Below, piece after piece: positions 55,782 through 64,000 of a stretch of 64,000 nucleotides of DNA. The notes beneath the pieces are model-generated. The model was not told the origin of the DNA. It made no database searches and saw only the letters and a list, made by a program, of their open reading frames with translations. Both the position numbers and the translations under genes were made by a program. Location: NCBI GenBank assembly GCA_963971535.1, contig CAXASK010002257.1, positions 62,001-126,000 on the forward strand, given 5' to 3'. Origin of the DNA: Notolepis coatsorum (taxonomy: Eukaryota; Chordata; Actinopteri; Aulopiformes; Paralepididae). How positions within the stretch are numbered: the stretch's first letter is position 1; every line of letters starts with the position of its first letter.

Positions 55782-56877
55782 CTCTTAATCTATCACTCTT
55801 ACTCTCTCTCACTCTTAATCTCTCACTCTTACTCTCTCACTCTCTCTCACTCTTAATCTATCACTCTTACTCTCTCTCACTCTTAATCTCTCACTCTTAA
55901 TCTCTCACTCTCTCACTCTTAATATCTCACTCTTACTATCTCACTCTCTCTCACTCTTACTCTCTCTCACTCTTACTCTCTCACTCTTACGATCTCACTC
56001 TCTCTCACTCTTAATCTCTCACGCTTACTCTCACTCTCTCTCACTCTTAATCTCTCACTCTCTCTCACTCTTAATCTCTCACTCTTAATCTCTCACTCTC
56101 TCTCACTCTTAATCTCTCACTCTTACTCTCTCACTCTCTCTCACTCTTAATATATCACTCTCTCTCACTCTTACTCTCTCACTCTCTCTCACTCTTAATC
56201 ACTCACTCTTACTCTCTCACTCTCTCTCACTCTTACTCTCTCACTCTCTCTCACTCTTAATCTATCACTCTTACTCTCTTACTCTCTCTCACTCTTAATC
56301 TATCACTCTTACTCTCTCACTCTCTCTCACTCTTAATCTATCACTCTTACTCTCTCTCACTCTTAATCTCTCACTCTTACTCTCTCACTCTCTCTCACTC
56401 TTAATCTATCACTCTTACTCTCTCTCACTCTTAATCTCTCACTCTTAATCTCTCACTCTCTCACTCTTAATATCTCACTCTTACTATCTCACTCTCTCTC
56501 ACTCTTACTCTCTCTCACTCTTACTCTCTCACTCTTACGATCTCACTCTCTCTCACTCTTAATCTCTCACGCTTACTCTCACTCTCTCTCACTCTTAATC
56601 TCTCACTCTCTCTCACTCTTAATCTCTCACTCTTAATCTCTCACTCTCTCTCACTCTTAATCTCTCACTCTTACTCTCTCACTCTCTCTCACTCTTAATA
56701 TATCACTCTCTCTCACTCTTACTCTCTCACTCTCTCTCACTCTTAATCACTCACTCTTACTCTCTCACTCTCTCTCACTCTTACTCTCTCACTCTCTCTC
56801 ACTCTTAATCTATCACTCTTACTCTCTTACTCTCTCTCACTCTTAATCTATCACTCTTACTCTCTCACTCTCTCTCA
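55782..56877 (+). repeat. 548-bp tandem duplication in S7
   Basis: The stretch with TTACGATC and TCTCACGCTTACTCTCAC is present twice: 55990 and 56538 for TTACGATC, and 56197 and 56745 for AATCACTC, all 548 bp apart. The join is near 56,330, where the order falls back from the position that S3 has near 29,360 to the position just before the first TTACGATC segment. The two partners share a stretch of about 38 bp around the join, enough for homologous unequal exchange. Confidence 0.82.
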
Positions 56878-57668
56878 CTCTTACTCTCTCACTCTTAATA
56901 TCTCACTCTCTCTCACTCTTAATCTCTCACTCTTAATCTCTCACTCTCTCTCACTCTTACTCTCTCACTCTTACTCTCTCACTCTCTCTCACTCTTACTA
57001 TCTCACTCTCTCTCACTCTTACTATCTCACTCTCTCTCACTCTTAATCTATCACTCTTACTCTCTCACTCTTACTCTCTCACTCTCTCTCACTCTTACTC
57101 TCTCACTCTCTCTCACTCTTAATCTCTCACTCTCTCTCACTCTTAATCTCTCACTCTTACTCTCTCACGCTCTCTCACTCTTAATATCTCACTCTCTCTC
57201 ACTCTTACTCTCTCACTCTCTTTCACTCTTAATCTCTCACTCTTACTCTCTCACTCTCTCTCACTCTTACTCTCTCACTCTCTCTCACTCTTAATCTATC
57301 ACTCTTACTCTCGCACTCTCTCTCACTCTTACTATCTCACTCTCTCTCACTCTTACTCTCTCACTCTCTCTAACTCTTAATCTCTCACTCTTAATCTCTC
57401 ACTCTCTCTCACTCTTAATCTCTCACTCTCTATCTCTCACTCTTACTCTCTCACTCTCTCTCACTCTTAATCTCTCACTCTTACTCTCTCTCACTCTTAA
57501 TCTCTCATTCTTAATCTCTCACTCTCTCTCACTCTTAATATCTCACTCTTACTCTCTCACTCTCTCTCACTCTTAATCTCTCACTCTTACTATCTCTCAC
57601 TCTTACTCTCTCACTCTTACTCTCTAACTCTCTCTCACTCTTAATATCTCACTCTTACTCTCTCACTC

Positions 57669-60082
57669 TCCCTCACTCTTAATCTCTCACTCTTACTCTC
57701 TCACTCTCTCTCACTCGTACTCTCTCACGCTTACTCTCTCACTCTCTCTCACTCTTACTATCTCACTCTCTCTCACTCTTAATCTCTCACTCTTAATCTC
57801 TCAATCTTACTCTCTCACTCTCTCTCACTCTTACTCTCTCACTCTCTCTCACTCTTACTCTCTCACTCTCTCTCACTCTTACTCTCTCACTCTCTCTCAC
57901 TCTTAATCTCTCACTCTTAATCTCTCACTCTCTCTCACTCTTAATCTCTCACTCTCTATCTCTCACTCTTACGCTCTCACTCTCTCTCACTCTTAATCTA
58001 TCACTCTTACTCTCTCTCACTCTCTATCTCTCACTCGTACTCTCTCACTCTCTCTCACTCTTAATCTCTCACTCTCTCTCACTCTTACGATCTCACTCTA
58101 TCTCACTCTTACTATCTCACTCTCTCTCACTCTCTCTCACTCTCTCTCACTCTTACTCGCTCACTCGATCTCACTCTTACTATCTCACTCTCTCTCACTC
58201 TTACTCGCTCACTCTATCTCACTCTTAATCTCTCACTCTTAATCTCTCACTCTCTCTCACTCTTAATCTCTCACTCTCTCTCACTCTTACGCTCTCACTC
58301 TATCTCACTCTTACTATCTCACTCTCTCTCACTCTCTCTCACTCTTACTCTCTCACTCTCTCTCACTCTTAATCTATCACTCTCTCTCACTCTTAATCTC
58401 TCACTCTTACTCTCTCACTCTCTCTCACTCTTAATCTATCACTCTTACTCTCTCTCACTCTTAATCTCTCACTCTTAATCTCTCACTCTCTCTCACTCTT
58501 AATATCTCACTCTTACTCTCTCACTCTCTCTCACTCTTAATCTCTCACTCTTAATCTCTCACTCTCTCTCACTCTTACTCTCTCACTCTCTCTCACTCTT
58601 AATCTATCACTCTTACTCTCTCACTCTTACTCTCTCACTCTATCTCACTCTTACTCTCTCACTCTCACTCTCTCTCACTCTTAATCTCTCACTCTCTCTC
58701 GCTCTTAATATCTCACTCTTACTCTCTCACTCTCTCTCACTCTTAATATCTCACTCTATCTCACTCTTACTCTCTCACTCTCTCTCACTCTTAATCTATC
58801 ACTCTTACTCGCTCACTCTCTCTCACTCTTACTATCTCACTCTCTCTCACTCTCTCTCACTCTTACTCTCTCACTCTCTCTCACTCTTAATCTCTCACTC
58901 TTAATCTCTCACTCTCTCACTCTTAATCTATCACTCTCTATCTCTCACTCTTACTCTCTCACTCTCTCTCACTCTTACTCTCTCTCACTCTTAATCTATC
59001 ACTCTTAATCGCTCACTCTCTCTCACTCTTAATATCTCACTCTTACTCTCTCACTCTTAATCTCTCACTCTTACTCTCTCACTCTCTCTCACTCTTAATC
59101 TCTCACTCTTTCTCACTCTTACTATCTCACTCTTACTCTCTCACTCTCTCTCACTCTTACTATCTCACTCTCTCTCACTCTCTCTCACTCTCTCTCACTC
59201 TTAATCTCTCACTCTTAATCTCTCACTCTCTCTCACTCTTAATATCTCACTCTCTATATCTCACTCTTACTCTCTCACTCTCTCTCACTCTTAATCTATC
59301 ACTCTCACTCTCTCTCACTCTTACTCTCTCACTCTCTCTCACTCTTAATCTCTCACTCTCTCTCACTCTTACTCTCTCACTCTTACTCTCTCACTCTCTC
59401 ACACTCTTAATCTCTCACTCTTACTCTCTCACTCTCTCTCACTCTTAATCTCTCACTCTCTCACTCTTAATATCTCACTCGCTCACTCTTAATCTCTCAC
59501 TCTTACTCTCTCACTCTCTCTCACTCTTAATCTCTCACTCTCTCTCACTCTTAATCTCTCACTCTCTATCTCTCACTCTCTCACTCTTAATCTATCACTC
59601 TTACTCTCTCTCACTCTTAATCTCTCACTCTTAATCTCTCACTCTCTCTCACTCTTAATATCTCACTCTTACTCTCTCACTCTCTCTCACTCTTAATCTC
59701 TCACTCTCTCTCACTCTTAATCTATCACTCTTAATCTCTCACTCTCTCTCACTCTTAATCTCTCACTCTCTATCTCTCACTCTTACTCTCTCACTCTCTC
59801 TCACTCTTAATCTATCACTCTTACTCTCTCTCACTCTTAATCTCTCACTCTATCTCACTCTTAATCTCTCACTCTCTCTCACTCTTAATCTCTCACTCTT
59901 AATCTCTCACTCTCTCTCACTCTTACTATCTCACTCTCTCTCACTCTTACTCTCTCACTCTCTCTAACTCTTAATATCTCACTCTTAATCTCTCTCTCAC
60001 TCTTAATCTCTCACTCTCTATCTCTCACTCTTACTCTCTCACTCTCTCTCACTCTTAATCTCTCACTCTTACTCTCTCACTC
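57669..60082 (+). repeat. Shortened internal A-to-B interval of S7 (2,414 bp)
   Basis: First to second TCCCTC of S7. It is 160 bp shorter than in S1-S4. The missing piece lies just before the second TCCCTC and includes the second TCTAACTC word pair that S3 has near 32,692. Confidence 0.8.
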
Positions 60083-62858
60083 TCCCTCACTCTTAATCTC
60101 TCACTCTTACTCTCTCACTCTCTCTCACTCGTACTCTCTCACGCTTACTCTCTCACTCTCTCTCACTCTTACTATCTCACTCTCTCTCACTCTTAATCTC
60201 TCACTCTTAATCTCTCAATCTTACTCTCTCACTCTCTCTCACTCTTACTCTCTCACTCTCTCTCACTCTTACTCTCTCACTCTCTCTCACTCTTACTCTC
60301 TCACTCTCTCTCACTCTTAATCTCTCACTCTTAATCTCTCACTCTCTCTCACTCTTAATCTCTCACTCTCTATCTCTCACTCTTACGCTCTCACTCTCTC
60401 TCACTCTTAATCTATCACTCTTACTCTCTCTCACTCTCTATCTCTCACTCGTACTCTCTCACTCTCTCTCACTCTTAATCTCTCACTCTCTCTCACTCTT
60501 ACGCTCTCACTCTATCTCACTCTTACTATCTCACTCTCTCTCACTCTCTCTCACTCTCTCTCACTCTTACTCGCTCACTCGATCTCACTCTTACTATCTC
60601 ACTCTCTCTCACTCTTACTCGCTCACTCTATCTCACTCTTAATCTCTCACTCTTAATCTCTCACTCTCTCTCACTCTTAATCTCTCACTCTCTCTCACTC
60701 TTACGCTCTCACTCTATCTCACTCTTACTATCTCACTCTCTCTCACTCTCTCTCACTCTTACTCTCTCACTCTCTCTCACTCTTAATCTCTCACTCTCTC
60801 TCACTCTTAATCTCTCACTCTTACTCTCTCACTCTCTCTCACTCTTAATCTATCACTCTTACTCTCTCACTCTTAATCTCTCACTCTTAATCTCTCACTC
60901 TCTCTCACTCTTAATCTCTCACTCTTACTCTCTCACTCTCTCTCACTCTTAATCTCTCACTCTTAATCTCTCACTCTCTCTCACTCTTACTCTCTCACTC
61001 TCTCTCACTCTTAATCTATCACTCTTACTCTCTCACTCTTACTCTCTCACTCTATCTCACTCTTACTCTCTCACTCTCACTCTCTCTCACTCTTAATCTC
61101 TCACTCTCTCTCGCTCTTAATATCTCACTCTTACTCTCTCACTCTCTCTCACTCTTAATATCTCACTCTATCTCACTCTTACTCTCTCACTCTCTCTCAC
61201 TCTTAATCTATCACTCTTACTCGCTCACTCTCTCTCACTCTTACTATCTCACTCTCTCTCACTCTCTCTCACTCTTACTCTCTCACTCTCTCTCACTCTT
61301 AATCTCTCACTCTTAATCTCTCACTCTCTCACTCTTAATCTATCACTCTCTATCTCTCACTCTTACTCTCTCACTCTCTCTCACTCTTACTCTCTCTCAC
61401 TCTTAATCTATCACTCTTAATCGCTCACTCTCTCTCACTCTTAATATCTCACTCTTACTCTCTCACTCTTAATCTCTCACTCTTACTCTCTCACTCTTAA
61501 TCTCTCACTCTTTCTCACTCTTACTATCTCACTCTTACTCTCTCACTCTCTCTCACTCTTACTATCTCACTCTCTCTCACTCTTAATCTCTCACTCTTAA
61601 TCTCTCACTCTCTCTCACTCTTAATATCTCACTCTCTATATCTCACTCTTACTCTCTCACTCTCTCTCACTCTTAATCTATCACTCTTACTCTCTCTCAC
61701 TCTTAATCTCTCACTCTTAATCTCTCACTCTCTCTCACTCTTAATATCTCACTCTTACTATCTCACTCTCTCTCACTCTTAATCTCTCACTATTACTCTA
61801 TCTCACTCTTACTCTCTCACTCTTAATCTATCACTCTTACTCTCTCACTCTTACTCTCTCACTCTCTCTCACTCTTACTCTCTCACTCTCTCTCACTCTT
61901 AATCTCTCACTCTCTCTCACTCTTAATCTCTCACTCTTACTCTCTCACTCTCTCTCACTCTTAATATCTCACTCTCTCTCACTCTTACTCTCTCACTCTC
62001 TCTCACTCTTACTCTCTCACTCTCTCTCACTCTTAATCTATCACTCTTACTATCTCACTCTCTCTCACTCTTACTCTCTCACTCTTACTCTCTCACTCTC
62101 TCTCACTCTTAATCTCTCACTCTCTCTCACTCTTACTCTCTCACTCTTACTCTCTCACTCTCTCGCACTCTTAATCTCTCACTCTTACTCTCTCACTCTC
62201 TCTCACTCTTAATCTCTCACTCTCTCACTCTTAATATCTCACTCGCTCACTCTTAATCTCTCACTCTTACTCTCTCACTCTCTCTCACTCTTAATCTCTC
62301 ACTCTCTCTCACTCTTAATCTCTCACTCTCTATCTCTCACTCTCTCACTCTTAATCTATCACTCTTACTCTCTCTCACTCTTAATCTCTCACTCTTAATC
62401 TCTCACTCTCTCTCACTCTTAATATCTCACTCTTACTCTCTCACTCTCTCTCACTCTTAATCTCTCACTCTCTCTCACTCTTAATCTATCACTCTTAATC
62501 TCTCACTCTCTCTCACTCTTAATCTCTCACTCTCTCTCACTCTTAATTTCTCACTCTTACTCTCGCACTCTCTCTCACTCTTACTCTCTCACTCTCTCAC
62601 TCTTAATCTATCACTCTTACTCTCTTACTCTCTCTCACTCTTAATCTCTCACTCTCTCTCACTCTTAATATCTCACTCTATCTCACTCTTACTCTCTCTC
62701 TCACTCTTAATATCTCACTATCTCTCACTCTTAATCTCTCACTCTTACTATCTCACTATTTCTCTCTCACTCTTAATATCTCACTCTCTCACTCTTTCTC
62801 TCTCACTCTTACTATCTCACTCTCTCTCACTCTTACTCTCTCACTCTCTCTCACTCTT

Positions 62859-64000
62859 AATTTCGCACTCTTACTCTCTCACTCTCTCTCACTCTTACTC
62901 TCTCACTCTCTCACTCTTAATCTATCACTCTTACTCTCTTACTCTCTCTCACTCTTAATCTCTCACTCTTAATCTCTCACTCTCTCTCACTCTTAATCTC
63001 TCACTCTTACTCTCTCACTCTCTCTCACTCTTAATCTCTCACTCTTACTATCTCACTCTTTCTCTCTCACTCTTAATATATCACTCTCTCACTCTTTCTC
63101 TCTCACTCTTACTATCTCACTCTCTCTCACTCTTAATCTCTCACTCTTAATCTCTCACTCTATCTCACTCTTAATCTCTCACTCTATATCTCTCACTCTT
63201 ACTCTCTCACTCTCTCTCACTCTTAATCTATCACTCTTACTCTCTCTCACTCTTAATCTCTCACTCTTAATCTCTCACTCTCTCTCACTCTTAATATCTC
63301 ACTCTTACTCTATCTCACTCTTAATCTCTCACTCTTACTCTCTCTCACTCTTACTCTCTCACTCTCTCACTCTTAATATCTCACTCTTACTCTCTCACTC
63401 TCTCTCACTCTTAATCTCTCACTCTCTATCTCTCACTCTTACTCTCTCACTCTCTCTCACTCTTAATCTATCACTCTTACTCTCTCTCACTCTTAATCTC
63501 TCACTCTTACTCTCTCACTCTCTATCACTCTTAATCTATCACTCTTACTCTCTCTCACTCTTAATCTCTCACTCTTAATCTCTCACTCTCTCACTCTTAA
63601 TATCTCACTCTTACTATCTCACTCTCTCTCACTCTTACTCTCTCTCACTCTTACTCTCTCACTCTTACGATCTCACTCTCTCTCACTCTTAATCTCTCAC
63701 GCTTACTCTCACTCTCTCTCACTCTTAATCTCTCACTCTCTCTCACTCTTAATCTCTCACTCTTAATCTCTCACTCTCTCTCACTCTTAATCTCTCACTC
63801 TTACTCTCTCACTCTCTCTCACTCTTAATATATCACTCTCTCTCACTCTTACTCTCTCACTCTCTCTCACTCTTAATCACTCACTCTTACTCTCTCACTC
63901 TCTCTCACTCTTACTCTCTCACTCTCTCTCACTCTTAATCTATCACTCTTACTCTCTTACTCTCTCTCACTCTTAATCTATCACTCTTACTCTCTCACTC
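62859..64000 (+). repeat. Supra-unit S8, cut by the window end
   Basis: AATTTCGC 62859, TCTCTATCAC near 63522 and TTACGATC 63668 (809 bp in). It corresponds to 35,513-36,654 of S4 at an offset of 27,346 bp, including the TCTCTATCAC change otherwise seen at this place only in S4. By the constant 1,131-bp spacing its TCCCTC would lie near 64,799, outside the window. Confidence 0.85.

Larger units (their letters stand above)
55181..62858 (+). repeat. Supra-unit S7 (7,678 bp), carries 548-bp duplication
   Basis: AATTTCGC 55181, TTACGATC twice (55990 and 56538, 548 bp apart), TCCCTC A (57669), private TTACGATC (58088, shared with S3), TCGATC A (58165), TCCCTC B (60083), TCGATC B (60579), CGCTC (61112), CTATTACTC (61788), TATTTCTC (62757), 314-bp X-type tail. 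From the second TTACGATC it follows S3 at an offset of 27,506 bp. After a 160-bp loss close to 60,060 the offset is 27,346 bp. It shares the 2-bp loss, the short tail and the private substitution of S3. Confidence 0.86.
1..64000. repeat. Continuous TC-dinucleotide-framed satellite array
   Basis: The whole window is one tandem repeat field without an interruption by other sequence. The + strand carries T, C and A; from the commonest 24-nt word pair the composition is near 42% T, 42% C and 17% A, with G well under a few percent. Building blocks end in CAC and are mostly 10 nt (TCTCTCTCAC) or 14 nt (TCTTAATCTCTCAC, TCTTACTCTCTCAC), with variants such as TCTTAATATCTCAC, TCTTACTATCTCAC, TCTTAATCTATCAC and TCTATCTCAC. 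All blocks have the same orientation. There is no ATG on the + strand because TG is absent. The few ATG triplets on the - strand that I saw read ATG AGA GAT TAA and stop at once. Nothing in it resembles a gene. Both ends run out of the window, so the true array is longer. A eukaryotic heterochromatic satellite is the only reading I find credible; the taxon is unknown. Confidence 0.97.

Noticed and set aside
1-64000. Protein-coding repeats, such as a Ser/Leu/Thr-rich or Arg/Glu-rich low-complexity protein
   Set aside because: No ATG exists on the + strand because TG is absent. The - strand ATGs seen (complement of CAT in TCTCATTC) stop after three codons. 10- and 14-nt words shift the frame constantly, and TAA (+) or TGA and TAA (-) recur. 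Stop-free runs occur only by chance in stretches lacking TTAA.
1-64000. CRISPR array
   Set aside because: There are no unique spacers between fixed repeats; repeat and interval are made of the same words.
1-64000. Telomeric or subtelomeric repeat
   Set aside because: No CCCTAA, CCCTAAA or TTAGG-type string occurs; CC itself is very rare.
1-64000. Triplex (H-DNA) or G-quadruplex array
   Set aside because: Pyrimidine runs are broken by A every 10-14 nt and reach only about 15 nt, so long mirror triplexes are not expected. Neither strand has G runs of two or more on a regular basis, which excludes ordinary quadruplexes.
1-64000. Known Drosophila AAGAG or AAGAGAG satellite
   Set aside because: The complement has GAGAGTGAGAG with ATTAAG inserts, not a 5- or 7-nt unit. 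The resemblance is only in GA-richness.
1-64000. Simple (CT)n microsatellite or low-complexity sequencing artefact
   Set aside because: Word order with rare variants is conserved over kilobases at exact offsets such as 809 bp in eight units, which an artefact or pure slippage would not give. Assembly duplication of individual blocks cannot be excluded without reads.
1-64000. CENP-B box or other centromere protein site
   Set aside because: The needed GG/CGGG bases do not occur on either strand in that context. A centromeric role is neither supported nor excluded.
14607-64000. Transposon-derived supra-unit with terminal repeats or target-site duplications
   Set aside because: Unit edges are defined only by a chosen marker; no inverted termini, coding remains or non-satellite sequence appear in any unit.

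Overview
The window is satellite DNA from end to end. No unique sequence, gene, RNA gene, transposon, CRISPR array or promoter could be supported. The + strand is built from T, C and A. G is rare and nearly always sits in CG. The dinucleotides TG and GG were not seen. This points to a long-read assembly of a eukaryotic heterochromatic block (pericentromere, sex chromosome, B chromosome or similar). The species cannot be named from the sequence: there is no telomere repeat, CENP-B-like box, rDNA or transposon to anchor it.

The lowest level is a dinucleotide frame. Read from base 1 in steps of two, the DNA is a modified (TC)n track in which TC is replaced by AC, TT, AA, TA or occasionally GC, GT, GA, CC, AT or AG. 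The frame appears unbroken over 64 kb: every 60-base line begins with T, A or G, and every marker spacing measured is even. The next level is a small set of words ending in CAC: TCTCTCTCAC (10 nt), TCTTAATCTCTCAC and TCTTACTCTCTCAC (14 nt), and point variants of these. The 14-nt words equal the 10-nt word with TTAA or TTAC inserted after the first TC. Words combine into 24- and 38-nt groups.

Above this, word order is copied in long blocks that can be followed through rare variants. The left domain (about 1-14,606) is a patchwork. Bases 1-800 reappear at 9,431-10,230. A 1.8-kb block at 2.34-4.14 kb reappears at +13,460. There is an exact-looking 954-bp tandem duplication at 4,859-6,766, and 1.48-1.50-kb tandem units at 10.3-14.6 kb. 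The right domain (14,607-64,000) holds seven complete supra-units of 5.2-7.8 kb and part of an eighth. They are anchored on the rare string AATTTCGC at 14607, 20701, 28223, 35513, 43351, 49989, 55181 and 62859. Five of the units contain an internal dimer of 2,574 bp (2,414 bp in one). Two units have lost the second half of the dimer.

A still larger level exists. The segment from about 29 kb to 36.6 kb is repeated at about 56.5 kb to the window end (offset 27,506 bp, then 27,346 bp after a 160-bp loss), with shared private substitutions and indels. The array therefore looks like the product of repeated unequal exchange or amplification at several scales, always in one orientation and always in the same two-base frame. 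Offsets and coordinates were read by hand and should be taken as accurate to a few bases; identities were checked by eye at markers and sampled lines, not by alignment.
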